DNA of 64,000 nucleotides from Pseudooceanicola nanhaiensis DSM 18065 (GTDB lineage Bacteria > Pseudomonadota > Alphaproteobacteria > Rhodobacterales > Rhodobacteraceae): NCBI RefSeq assembly GCF_000688295.1, contig NZ_JHZF01000011.1, forward strand, positions 1-64,000. The letters run 5' to 3'. The notes beneath the pieces are model-generated. The model was not told the DNA's origin, did no database searches, and saw nothing but the letters and a program-made list of their open reading frames with translations. Of this stretch, positions 32,443 through 41,077 are shown one piece after another. The position numbers and the translations under genes were made by a program. The first letter of the stretch is position 1; every line of letters starts with the position of its first letter.

Positions 32443-33840
32443 TCACGAGTTTTTAGGGGTTTCTTCGGGGTAGCCGGCGGAGGTCCACGCCTTCCAACTG
32501 CCCGGCACGTTGCGGATGTTCTGGAAACCGTTTGCCGCCAGCAGGCTGGCAGCGATGCTGGCGCGAAAGCCGCTTGCGCAATAGGTTGCGTAAGGAGCGG
32601 ATCGATCGAGGTGCTCCATCCGCTCGCGCAGCTCTCCCAGGAAGGCGTGCCTGGCGCCGGGCACATGGCCGCCGTCCCATTCGTCCGTCTTTCGCACGTC
32701 GAGGGGCGTCACATCGGTGGTCTGGTTCAGCTCGTGAACCGACATCTGCGGAATCTGTGCGAAGGGCCGACCCGCCTCACGCCATGCGCTCATGCCACCA
32801 GCGAGGTAGCCGCCGAAATCGGCAAAGCCGGTGCGCCACAGGAGCTTGAGCACCTCCGGAAGGTCGCCATCTTCACCCAGGACCAGCCAGATAGGACGGT
32901 CGGGATCGAGCAGCCAGCCCGCCCACACGGAAAGTTCGGGCTGCGCACCGATATTGATCGCGCCTTTCACGTGACCTGCACCAAAGGCCATCATGTCGCG
33001 CACGTCCAGGACCTGCGCGCCGCTTTCGGCGGCGGCGGAGAATGCATCTACGGATTGTGGCGGAACTCTCGGCAGGTTGTGGAGAACCTTGGGGCCTTCC
33101 GCGTTGACCTTCTTCAATCTCGGGTAATGGGTCGGAACGGGCGGCGCATCATCCTGCATGGCTTGCTTGAACGCATCCAGGCTTTCGATCCGGGCATAAT
33201 CGTTGAACCGTCGCTCGTAACCGATGGTGGAGGACATCCGGTCACCGATATCGGGCCCGCAAGCCGAGCCGGCGCCGTGGCACGGGTAGATGATGACGTC
33301 GTCCGGCAGCGCCATGAAGACATCGCGCACCGTGTGAAACAGCTTTTCGGTGAGTTCCTCGGTCTGGTCATCCCCCAGAAGATCCGGCCGACCCACGCTG
33401 TCGACGAAGAAGGCATCGCCCGAGAGAACGCCCCAGGGCGTCTTCTTGTCGCCGTCGTAGAGCATGTAGGACAGGTGCTCGGGCGTGTGGCCAGGCGTGA
33501 AGCGCGCCTGCATCCGCATGCCGCCGAAGGTGAATTCGTCTCCGTCACGCACGGGCTCATGGTCGAACCCGTATTCGGCACCGCCCTCGGCACTGACGCA
33601 GAGCTTTGCCTGCCCGCCCAGCCGGGCAACCAGCTCGCGCGCGCCGCTCATGAAATCGGCGTGGATGTGGGTCTCGAAGACATGCGTGATGGCAAGGCCG
33701 AACCGGCGGGCGCATTCGAGATAGATGTCCACATCGGGTCGCGGATCGACGACCGCACAGACGTGGGCGTCATCATCCCCCAGGAGATAGGAACATTCGG
33801 CAACGCCGTCGGCCAGGATCTGTTGAAAACGCAGGGTCAA
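32443..33840 (-). CDS. MBL-fold persulfide dioxygenase-rhodanese fusion
   Basis: The product is 465 residues. Residues 1-245 are an ETHE1-like metallo-beta-lactamase domain with THIHADF (His58, His60, Asp62) and PGHTPEHLSYML. Residues 260-460 contain two rhodanese modules; the second has the active CASGFRAS loop, the first has no cysteine in its loop. Such fusions (CstB-like) oxidise persulfides and move sulfane sulfur. Translation seems to start at TTG 33840, six bases after GAAAGGAGGA. It leads the operon with the TIGR01244 gene. Confidence 0.88.
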   Translation of the reverse strand: MTLRFQQILADGVAECSYLLGDDDAHVCAVVDPRPDVDIYLECARRFGLAITHVFETHIHADFMSGARELVARLGGQAKLCVSAEGGAEYGFDHEPVRDGDEFTFGGMRMQARFTPGHTPEHLSYMLYDGDKKTPWGVLSGDAFFVDSVGRPDLLGDDQTEELTEKLFHTVRDVFMALPDDVIIYPCHGAGSACGPDIGDRMSSTIGYERRFNDYARIESLDAFKQAMQDDAPPVPTHYPRLKKVNAEGPKVLHNLPRVPPQSVDAFSAAAESGAQVLDVRDMMAFGAGHVKGAINIGAQPELSVWAGWLLDPDRPIWLVLGEDGDLPEVLKLLWRTGFADFGGYLAGGMSAWREAGRPFAQIPQMSVHELNQTTDVTPLDVRKTDEWDGGHVPGARHAFLGELRERMEHLDRSAPYATYCASGFRASIAASLLAANGFQNIRNVPGSWKAWTSAGYPEETPKNS

Positions 33841-34128
33841 GACGTGTCCTCCTTTCGGGGAAAACGAGCCGTGCCGCTGTCATGTTCCAGTGGGGCACAT
33901 TGCATGACCCGCATCCGGCAAGCATCCGCACATCCGAAGTCCGCGACACCCTGCATTCGGACCGCTCTCGATCAGCGCGTCGAGCCCGGCGTCCCGAGGC
34001 CAGTCGGATGCAGGATCGCAAAGGACATTCACTGAGAAACGGGACATGTTCGCTTGAGACACGGCCGCGCTGTTGAGCATCCGATTGGTGCACCTACGGC
34101 CGCGTCGTCGACGATATCCCCGGGTCGT

Positions 34129-34677
34129 TCAGATGATGCGCACCTGGGCTCCTACAGGGGTGATCGCGAAGAGCTCGGCGATCTTCGCGTTGTAGAGACC
34201 GATGCACCCGTCCGACGAGGGCCTTCCGATCTTGCGCGTGTCGTGGGTGCCGTGGATCAGATACGCGGGCCACGAAAGATACATTGCATGGGTGCCCAGC
34301 GGGTTGTCGGGACCGGGCGGCATGTATTTCCAACCAAACCGTTCGACCTGGCTTGGCGTGGGCGTCCAATCCGGTCCTACCTTCTTTCGCACGATCCGGG
34401 TGTAACCGCGCTTGGTCAGGTCCTCGGAGATGGGCACCGAGGTGGGATAGACCCGGTAGTCCGTTCCGTCGGAGTTCCAGTAGTGCAACGCCCGTGACGC
34501 GGTGTCGGCGATGAGAGTCGCGACGCCCAAATCGTCGAAATGGTCCTGCCAGCGGTGCGTGGTGAAGCTGGAGACGTTCCGCCGGGCGGGATCTTCGGCG
34601 GCCCTCAGAACCGTGGGTGTGGCCAGCGCGGCCATACCGGCCAGAAGCGCGCGGCGGCGCGAGAGTGAATCGGTCAT
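34129..34677 (-). CDS. L,D-transpeptidase family protein, first of two
   Basis: The product is 182 residues with a Tat-like signal (SRRRALLAGMAALATPTVLRA). The YkuD domain has the catalytic His142 in IHGTH and Cys158 in SSDGCIGL. The usual GCIR is GCIG here (Gly160 in place of Arg), which may lower or change activity. Such enzymes link peptidoglycan peptides or anchor proteins. It is in the same minus-strand run as a DsbA-like protein and a second L,D-transpeptidase, suggesting the active cysteine is kept reduced by the Dsb system beside it. Confidence 0.85.
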   Translation of the reverse strand: MTDSLSRRRALLAGMAALATPTVLRAAEDPARRNVSSFTTHRWQDHFDDLGVATLIADTASRALHYWNSDGTDYRVYPTSVPISEDLTKRGYTRIVRKKVGPDWTPTPSQVERFGWKYMPPGPDNPLGTHAMYLSWPAYLIHGTHDTRKIGRPSSDGCIGLYNAKIAELFAITPVGAQVRII

Positions 34678-34713
34678 TTTCGTTCCTCCTTCAGGGTTGA
34701 TCGACAGTCGTGA

Positions 34714-35340
34714 TCAGGCGCGAGCCAGTTCGACAGCGTCGCGCAGGGCAGCGGCATCCATCGCGCCGGGATAGATCGTGGTGCCGATGATGAAAGCCGG
34801 GGTGCCCCTGAGCCCCAGCATCGTCGCCTGGTCACTGTTGCGGCCCATCAGACCGTCCCACCTGCTGCGTTCGTCCCGATAGGCGCGGTCCAACGCCGCG
34901 ACATCGAAGCCGACGTCCTTCAGCGCCTCGTGAATGCGGGTTTCATCCAGCTTGCCATCGGTTTCCATCAGGGCGGAGTTGGCAGCCTCGTAACGTCCGA
35001 GCGTCGCGGCACCGAGAGCGAGCTGGCTCGCCCTGACCGACGGGGCGCCGAATATGGGCCAATCCTTCATGACCAGCCGGATGTTGCCGTCGGCCTCGAC
35101 GGTTTCGGTCAGGACCGGATGGTTGGCCTTGCAGTAGGGGCACTGGTAGTCGAAGAACTCGACGATCGTCACATCGCCCTCGGGATTTCCCAGCACCGGG
35201 TTCGCCGGATCGAAGAGCACCTCCTCCACGGTGATTTCCTTGGCGAAGGCCGGAGCGCGGAGGAGCGACAACAGCCCGGTTCCTGCCGCGGCCGTGAGGA
35301 CGCCCCCTGCCAGAAGGGTTCTGCGTCTGATGTTGGACAT
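34714..35340 (-). CDS. DsbA-family thiol oxidoreductase
   Basis: The product is 208 residues with a Tat-type signal peptide (RRRTLLAGG). The thioredoxin-fold active site is CPYC at 67-70 (FDYQCPYCKANHP), and the cis-proline loop is RGTPAF. This matches DsbA/DsbG-like proteins, often called DSBA oxidoreductases, of Rhodobacterales. It acts in the periplasm on disulfides. Its neighbours DsbD and a TlpA fusion could keep it reduced, which would favour an isomerase or reductase role. Confidence 0.88.
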   Translation of the reverse strand: MSNIRRRTLLAGGVLTAAAGTGLLSLLRAPAFAKEITVEEVLFDPANPVLGNPEGDVTIVEFFDYQCPYCKANHPVLTETVEADGNIRLVMKDWPIFGAPSVRASQLALGAATLGRYEAANSALMETDGKLDETRIHEALKDVGFDVAALDRAYRDERSRWDGLMGRNSDQATMLGLRGTPAFIIGTTIYPGAMDAAALRDAVELARA

Positions 35341-35361
35341 TGGATTTCTCCTTTTGTGGTG

Positions 35362-36051
35362 TCAGTTGCTTGCCGGTTTCGCGATCGGGGGCACGGTTCC
35401 CTTGCCGCTTTCCGCCTCGGTCAGGACACGCACGCGGGCGCCGGCGCGCACCCGTTCGTGAAGGTCGACGATGTCCTGGTTGAACAGCCGGATGCAGCCC
35501 GAGGAGACGGCCTTGCCGATCGAGAAGGGATTGTTCGTGCCGTGGATGCGGTAAAGCGTGTCGCGGCCGCCGCGGAAGAGGTAGAGCGCACGCGCCCCGA
35601 GAGGGTTCTTCAACCCGCCCTCCATCCCTCTGCGGTATGGTTCGTAAAGGTCCGGGTCTCGCTTCAGCATGTTCGGCGTCGGCGTCCAGCGCGGCCATTC
35701 CCGTTTGAAGGGAATGGTCGCCTCGCCCGAGAAACTGCGGCCCTGCTCGCCAACCGCGACGCCGTAGCGCATGGCCCGGTCGTTCTCGAGCACAAGATAC
35801 AGGAAGCGCGAGAAGGGGTCGACGATGATGGTGCCCGGCGCCTCGTCGGTCCAGTAATCGACCTCCTGACGGCGATTGCGGTCCCCGAGGGCCGCCTCGG
35901 GCACGGCGGGGATCATCCTGCCATGATCTTCAGTGGCGCCGTAGAGCGCGTCCTCCATCGCATCAGAACGTTCCGGCTTCGACAGCCCTGGGGCGCAGGC
36001 GGTCAGGAGCATGAGGCCGCAGCATGCGGTCAGTTGGCAGGCGCGTTTCAT
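35362..36051 (-). CDS. L,D-transpeptidase family lipoprotein, second of two
   Basis: The product is 229 residues. A lipobox LTAC puts the lipidated Cys at residue 19. The YkuD domain has RIHGTNNPFSIGKAVSSGCI, with intact Ser-Ser-Gly-Cys-Ile-Arg. Its start overlaps the stop of the TlpA fusion gene by four bases. It probably sits on the outer or inner membrane and modifies peptidoglycan. The pairing with reducing thioredoxin-like proteins is consistent with a need to keep the catalytic cysteine free. Confidence 0.88.
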   Translation of the reverse strand: MKRACQLTACCGLMLLTACAPGLSKPERSDAMEDALYGATEDHGRMIPAVPEAALGDRNRRQEVDYWTDEAPGTIIVDPFSRFLYLVLENDRAMRYGVAVGEQGRSFSGEATIPFKREWPRWTPTPNMLKRDPDLYEPYRRGMEGGLKNPLGARALYLFRGGRDTLYRIHGTNNPFSIGKAVSSGCIRLFNQDIVDLHERVRAGARVRVLTEAESGKGTVPPIAKPASN

Positions 36052-36866
36052 CGGGTCTCCCGGGAAAGTTCATCGATGCGGCGGGTCAGTTCGGCGCGTG
36101 AGATCTCGCCGGTGTGCACCGCCATCAGCCGGCCGTCGGCAGCGAAGAAAAGTGTGCTGGGCAATCCGAGCAGGCCGAAGCCGCCCATCAGAACACCGCT
36201 TCGGTCCATGACCACCCCGTTCGTGGGAAGCTGCTGGCTTTCGAGGTAGCGAACGATGGTGGATCGGGTCTCGCCCTGGTTTGCAAAGCGGACTGCGACA
36301 TCAGATCTCGATGCTGCCACGTCCATCATCATGGGCATCTCGCGCCGGCAGGGCGGACACCAGCTGGCCCAGAGGTTCACAACCACGGGCCGCCCGCCGG
36401 CATCAGCGAGCGGGATTGCCGTGCCGTCCGTCGCCGGAAGCGTGACTTGCGGAAGGCGACCGCGTGCCTCTACCGGCAACGCCCAGACGGCCACCGCGTA
36501 GGCCATGCCCGCGCAGATGGCGGCGGCGATCACGGGTCGCACCGCCTGCGGCTGGCGCAAGATCGCTGCGAAGCCTGCAAGCGCAAGGCCGAACGTCCCG
36601 GCCACCGGGTTGAAACCGCCTTGCCAGAACGCAAGAACGCTGAGCGGATCGCCAGCGAACGCATCGAGGTGGGCGAGCACGTATCCGATCCGCGCTGCAC
36701 CGCCCCAGCTTGCCAGGGCTATCAGCGACCAGCGGCGCGTCGACCTTGCGAGGTTCGGCCAGAACCAGGCCGCCAGTTCGATGGCGGCAGTGAAGGCCGC
36801 CAGTGCGATCAAAGCGTGAAGGCGTTCGTGGGAGAGGACCAGCGGCCCGAGGGAGACGGCGTTCAT
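36048..36866 (-). CDS. TlpA-type thioredoxin with an Lgt-like membrane domain
   Basis: The product is 272 residues. Residues 1-130 form about four membrane helices with ARIGYVL and FWQGGFNPVAG, which look like the core of the lipoprotein transferase Lgt, but without its catalytic Arg and His residues. Residues 135-272 are a TlpA thioredoxin domain with WCPPC (169-173) facing the periplasm. It likely passes electrons from DsbD to periplasmic partners. The start overlaps the dsbD stop (ATGA), and the end overlaps the lipoprotein gene. Confidence 0.85.
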   Translation of the reverse strand: MNAVSLGPLVLSHERLHALIALAAFTAAIELAAWFWPNLARSTRRWSLIALASWGGAARIGYVLAHLDAFAGDPLSVLAFWQGGFNPVAGTFGLALAGFAAILRQPQAVRPVIAAAICAGMAYAVAVWALPVEARGRLPQVTLPATDGTAIPLADAGGRPVVVNLWASWCPPCRREMPMMMDVAASRSDVAVRFANQGETRSTIVRYLESQQLPTNGVVMDRSGVLMGGFGLLGLPSTLFFAADGRLMAVHTGEISRAELTRRIDELSRETR

Positions 36867-38728
36867 TGCACGGCCCTGGCCGAGGCCACGACCGCGCTCG
36901 GGTCCGGTTCACCGATCAGGCGAGTGCCCGGCGCTTCGCGCCCCTCGGCATCGAGGAAGATCATCGTGGGCGGGCCAACGGAGCCCAGTCGGTCAAGCAG
37001 TGCCTGGCCGTCTGCATCGAACTCGGTCAAGTCGGCGGCGAGGAGCTGCATGCCGACAAGCGCCGTCTCGACGCCCGGATCGGGCCAGACGCGCCGTTCG
37101 ATGACACGACAACTCACACACCATTCCGCGGTAAAATAGATCAGAGTGGGCTGCTCCGTCTTGGCAAGTGCGGCGTCGAGCTCGGTCAGGGACCGGATCG
37201 TAGAGAAGGCGATTTCCTTCTCGGGCGGCACAGCGCTGGAAGCGGCTCGGAAGCCTGCCAGAGGCCTGAGAGGGTCGTTGCCCCCGGTTGCGGCGCCGAA
37301 GCCGAGGAGCGTGGCAACGAAGAGTGCGCTCACACCTGCGGCCTTGCGGAGCCGGGCGATCGGGCTGGCGGTGGCCTCCAACTGATCGAAGCCTCCGAGG
37401 AAGACCCCGAGCAGCGCCATCGCGCCCGCCCAGAGTGCAAGTCCCGCCGCAGCCGGAACAACCCGGGACGCGAGCCAGACTGCCATGCCGAGAAAGATGA
37501 AGCCGAAGATGCGGTTCACGGTCTGCATCCAGCGTCCCGCGCGCGGCAGGGCTCTGGCGCCGAAAATCCCCAACAACAGAAGCGGGACCCCCTCGCCAAG
37601 GCCCAGCGAGAACAGGGCGGCCGCACCGAGCGCGGTGTCTCCGGTCTGGGCGATGTAGAGTAATGCACCGGCAAGTGGCGCAGTCACGCACGGCCCCATG
37701 ATCAACGCCGAGGTGAACCCGAGGATAGCTGCCCCGCCGAAGGTGCCCCTTCGGCCGGTCCCGGTCCGGGACAGGCGGGTGTTCCATGCGTTTGGCAGGC
37801 GCAGCTCGAACACCCCGAACATCGACATCGCCAATGCGGCGAATAGAATCGCCACGCCGCCGATCGCCCAGGGGGACTGCAATGCGATCTGAAGGTTTCG
37901 GCCCGACAAGGCGGCGGCCACGCCCAGCAGTGCGAGGGCCGAGGACATGGCGACCACGTAGGTGCCGCTGAGTGCGAACCCGCGTCGCGCCGTCAGTGTC
38001 GCACCTTGCCCGGCGAGCAGCCCACCCAGGATCGGGATCATCGGCAGCACACAAGGTGTGAACGCAAGCAGCAGGCCGAAGCCGAAGAAGCCCAGCAGAA
38101 CCAAGGCCGAGCCGCCACGATCCATGAGGTCCGACACCAGCCCCTCGTCCTTGGCGAGCTGCACGCGCGACGTCGCGTTGTCAGCGAGGCCGTCTGTGGC
38201 CGTCACCTTGCCAGGACCGCTGCCAGGTGACGTGGCTGGAGAGCTTGCCGCCGGCTCGGTGTCCGCGCTCGCAGGAGCGACGGCAGGCAGCGTATCCGTG
38301 ACGGGAGGATAGCAGATGCCATTTTCCTGGCAGCCCTGGTAGGTCACGCGCACTGCGCCCGGCGCCTGTGAAAACGTCGCCTCGGCGCGGTGGTAATACA
38401 CTTCGACCGAACCGAACGTGGGATCGTGCTTGGCGATGCCCGGAGCGGTCTCGAGGGGCACTACATCTCCCTCGATGGTCTCGACCGCGAGGTGATCGCG
38501 ATATAGGTAGTAGCCTTCCGCGATTTCCCAGCTGAGAACGCGGCCTCCGTCCGGCTGAAGTTCGACCGAAAGCTCGAAGGCATCGCGTGGCGCCAACGGC
38601 TTGGTCGAGGCGAACAGAGTCTCCTGGGCCGTCACCGGGCCGTTCAGACCTGAGGCCAGGGCAAGGACGAACAAGGCAAGCGGCAGAAGGTGGCCGAAGC
38701 GGCGCGGTGCGGATGTCGTGACTGTCAT
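36863..38728 (-). CDS. dsbD: Protein-disulfide reductase DsbD
   Basis: The product is 621 residues from ATG 38728. It has a signal peptide (1-35), an N-terminal periplasmic domain with CQENGICYPP, eight membrane helices with paired cysteines in AFTPCVLPMIPILGG and MGPCVTAPLAG, and a C-terminal thioredoxin domain with WCVSC. It carries electrons from cytoplasmic thioredoxin to the periplasm. A much longer open frame reaches 39193 but runs antisense to the response regulator gene and is not used. It is first in the operon with TlpA, the lipoprotein and DsbA genes. Confidence 0.92.
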   Translation of the reverse strand: MTVTTSAPRRFGHLLPLALFVLALASGLNGPVTAQETLFASTKPLAPRDAFELSVELQPDGGRVLSWEIAEGYYLYRDHLAVETIEGDVVPLETAPGIAKHDPTFGSVEVYYHRAEATFSQAPGAVRVTYQGCQENGICYPPVTDTLPAVAPASADTEPAASSPATSPGSGPGKVTATDGLADNATSRVQLAKDEGLVSDLMDRGGSALVLLGFFGFGLLLAFTPCVLPMIPILGGLLAGQGATLTARRGFALSGTYVVAMSSALALLGVAAALSGRNLQIALQSPWAIGGVAILFAALAMSMFGVFELRLPNAWNTRLSRTGTGRRGTFGGAAILGFTSALIMGPCVTAPLAGALLYIAQTGDTALGAAALFSLGLGEGVPLLLLGIFGARALPRAGRWMQTVNRIFGFIFLGMAVWLASRVVPAAAGLALWAGAMALLGVFLGGFDQLEATASPIARLRKAAGVSALFVATLLGFGAATGGNDPLRPLAGFRAASSAVPPEKEIAFSTIRSLTELDAALAKTEQPTLIYFTAEWCVSCRVIERRVWPDPGVETALVGMQLLAADLTEFDADGQALLDRLGSVGPPTMIFLDAEGREAPGTRLIGEPDPSAVVASARAVQ

Positions 38729-38750
38729 GCCGTGTGAGTCGGCCGCCAAC

Positions 38751-38767
38751 CTTAACACTGCCTTAAT
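38751..38767. promoter_or_regulatory. PmrA-box-like direct repeat between dsbD and the two-component system
   Basis: CTTAAC-ACTGC-CTTAAT has the hexamer-N5-hexamer form bound by PmrA/QseB-type regulators (consensus CTTAAT-N5-CTTAAT). It lies 43 bases before the regulator gene and 23 before dsbD. It could control both directions. Confidence 0.65.
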
Positions 38768-38809
38768 GTTTGCGGGCGAGCGAGTGAGCGTCACAAAGAG
38801 GAGCCGTTG

Positions 38810-39475
38810 ATGCGGATACTGGTGGTTGAGGACGATACATCTCTGGCTGACGGGCTGTGCATCGGCCTGAGGTTGCAGGGATTCATGCCCGAACTGGTGG
38901 GCACCTGCGCCGATGCGACAGCGGCCTGGGGGCAGGGCGACTTCTCCGCGGCAGTGCTCGACATAATGCTGCCCGACGGCTCGGGTGCCGAACTGCTCGC
39001 AGCCAGGCGCGCGGAGGGGGACCGGCTGCCGGTGCTGCTCCTGACCGCTCTCGATGAGGTGGGCGACCGCATTTCCGGGCTGGATGCCGGAGCCGACGAC
39101 TACCTCGCCAAGCCGTTTGATCTGGGCGAGTTGGCGGCGCGGCTGCGCGCCATCACCCGGCGTGCTCAGGGTCAGGCCAGCGGCACGATCCACTGGAACG
39201 GGCTCGAGTTCGATCCGGCCCGTATGGCCGGGTCAATCGCCGGGGAGGTGGTGCGGTTTTCGCGGCGCGAGTTCGGGCTCTTGCAGGCGCTGCTCGAACG
39301 ACCGGGCGCCATCGTTCCTAAGGACCGGCTTGAGGAACGGCTTTACGGCTGGCAGGACGGCGTCGAGAGCAACACGGTGGAGGTTCATGTGCACAAGCTC
39401 CGGGCCAAGCTGGGGTCGGAGTTCATCGAAACCGTGCGTGGCGTCGGCTACCGGGTCTCGGAGGAAAGCGCATGA
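38810..39475 (+). CDS. OmpR-family response regulator (PmrA/QseB type)
   Basis: The product is 221 residues from ATG 38810, with AAAGAGGAG upstream. The receiver domain has VVEDDTSLADGL, phosphoacceptor Asp51 in LDIMLPD and the Lys in LAKPF. The winged-helix output domain has FSRREFGLLQALLERPGAIV and YRVSEE. It overlaps the kinase gene by four bases. A direct-repeat box of the PmrA type lies in its promoter, so it likely controls itself and the dsbD operon. Confidence 0.92.
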   Translation: MRILVVEDDTSLADGLCIGLRLQGFMPELVGTCADATAAWGQGDFSAAVLDIMLPDGSGAELLAARRAEGDRLPVLLLTALDEVGDRISGLDAGADDYLAKPFDLGELAARLRAITRRAQGQASGTIHWNGLEFDPARMAGSIAGEVVRFSRREFGLLQALLERPGAIVPKDRLEERLYGWQDGVESNTVEVHVHKLRAKLGSEFIETVRGVGYRVSEESA

Positions 39476-40824
39476 CCTCCATCCGGACGCGACTGTTCGT
39501 CATTCTGCTTCTCGCAACTGGGGCGATCTGGTTCTCCGCGGTGTGGTGGATTCAGCACTCGACCCGGGTTCAGGTCGAACGCGTGCTGGATGCCCGGCTC
39601 GCGGAAGCGGCGCAGATGGTGTCGTCACTCCTGTCCGACGGGCGGGTCGAGCTTGCCAGTGCGGCAGAGGCGGTCGACGCGCCGGCGAACCTGACGCGCC
39701 CGAAATACTCGCGTCAGCTCTCCTGCCAGATCTGGTCCCTCGATGGTGCCATGATCGGCGCTTCCGGAAGCGCACCGGCCGGCCGCCTGGCCGAGATGCA
39801 GGGTGGCCTCTCCGAGAATGTCGTGGATGGAGAGCGCTGGCGCGTCCACACCGAGGTGAATGAGGAACTGGGCCTGCGGGTGATGGTCGGCGACAGGCTG
39901 ACCGTGCGGGAAAAGCTGGTGGCCGATGTCACCCGGGGACTTCTCGTGCCGGTTCTGGCCATCTTGCCGGTTCTGGCGGGATTGATCTGGCTCAGCGTCG
40001 GGCGGGGGCTTGCCCCGCTCGATCGGATGGCGCGCGCTCTGACCGAGCGCTCTGCCGACAACCTTGAGCCGGTCGACGCCGGCCCGCTGCCGCGTGAACT
40101 GCGGCCCATGGGAACGGCGCTTAACGCGCTGTTCGGACGTGTCGCCGCCGCGCGTAACCGCGAGCGGAGCTTCTCCGCCTATGCCGCTCACGAGCTGAAG
40201 ACGCCCCTCTCGGGCATCAAGACGCAGGCTCAGATCGCTGCCATCGCTCCCAACGAGGAGACGCGACGCCGGGCCCTGACCCAGATCGAGCGCGGCGTAG
40301 CCCGCACGGATCGCATGGTGCGGCAGCTACTGGAACTGGCCGCGGTCGATACCGTCGCGAATGAAAGCGGCGAACGTCTCGATCTCCGGGATGTCGCTTG
40401 CAGTGTCGGCGAGACCCTGGAGCGGGTCGCCTACGCGAAGGGCGTCACGATCCGCATTGATCTGCCGAGAGAGATCCCGGCAGTTTCGGGCAGTGCGGTG
40501 ACGGCGACAATGGCAGTGCGGAATGTGGTCGAAAACGCGATCGCGGCGAGCCCTGAAAACGGAGATATCAGGATACATGCTGCTGCAACAGCAGATGTTG
40601 TGCGACTTTCGATCAAGGATGAGGGGCCGGGCATCGCCGACACGGACCGCCCCCGCATCACCGAGCGCTTCTTCCGTGGCAGCGGGGCCCCCGAAGGCGG
40701 CAGTGGCTTGGGCCTGGCGATCGCCGAGGCTGCGATGACCCAAATGGGAGGCACCGTTAAGTTCCGGCGACGGCGGACGGTTGGCGAGGAAGTTATCTTG
40801 ATCTTCGTTAGAAAGGATCTTTGA
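39472..40824 (+). CDS. Sensor histidine kinase (QseC/PmrB type)
   Basis: The product is 450 residues. Two membrane helices (about 9-27 and 158-178) flank a periplasmic sensor domain of some 130 residues. A HAMP-like linker is followed by the phosphoacceptor His240 in YAAHELKTPL and the ATP domain with NVVENAIAASPENGD and GSGLGLAIAEAAM. It phosphorylates the regulator encoded upstream. The cue is unknown; given the neighbours it may be metal, thiol or cell-wall stress. Confidence 0.92.
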   Translation: MTSIRTRLFVILLLATGAIWFSAVWWIQHSTRVQVERVLDARLAEAAQMVSSLLSDGRVELASAAEAVDAPANLTRPKYSRQLSCQIWSLDGAMIGASGSAPAGRLAEMQGGLSENVVDGERWRVHTEVNEELGLRVMVGDRLTVREKLVADVTRGLLVPVLAILPVLAGLIWLSVGRGLAPLDRMARALTERSADNLEPVDAGPLPRELRPMGTALNALFGRVAAARNRERSFSAYAAHELKTPLSGIKTQAQIAAIAPNEETRRRALTQIERGVARTDRMVRQLLELAAVDTVANESGERLDLRDVACSVGETLERVAYAKGVTIRIDLPREIPAVSGSAVTATMAVRNVVENAIAASPENGDIRIHAAATADVVRLSIKDEGPGIADTDRPRITERFFRGSGAPEGGSGLGLAIAEAAMTQMGGTVKFRRRRTVGEEVILIFVRKDL

Positions 40825-41077
40825 GAAGAGATGTTGGCCGAGCCCAAGAGGTTGGGTCTATGGACTTCGGCCTTCGCAATTATCGCTATGTGTCCCGGAC
40901 CCTTGATTTCCGGGCAGAAGTGGATGGGCGACATCCAAATGGTTTCCCACACACCAAAGCGTTTTATCCGGCTGAAGCGGGCGGACATTAGACATAAGTT
41001 CAAGTCTTTCCAATTGTCGCAAGGCTATCGTGCAGCCGAGTCCGCGTTCTTGATGGCCGGCGGTTGGGCGAGGCACT

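Noticed and set aside
33841..34128. Small minus-strand frame with a Cys-rich end (33880-34080)
   Set aside because: It lies in a 288-base gap, has a poor ribosome site and no match I know. It may be a scrap, but the evidence is too thin to call.
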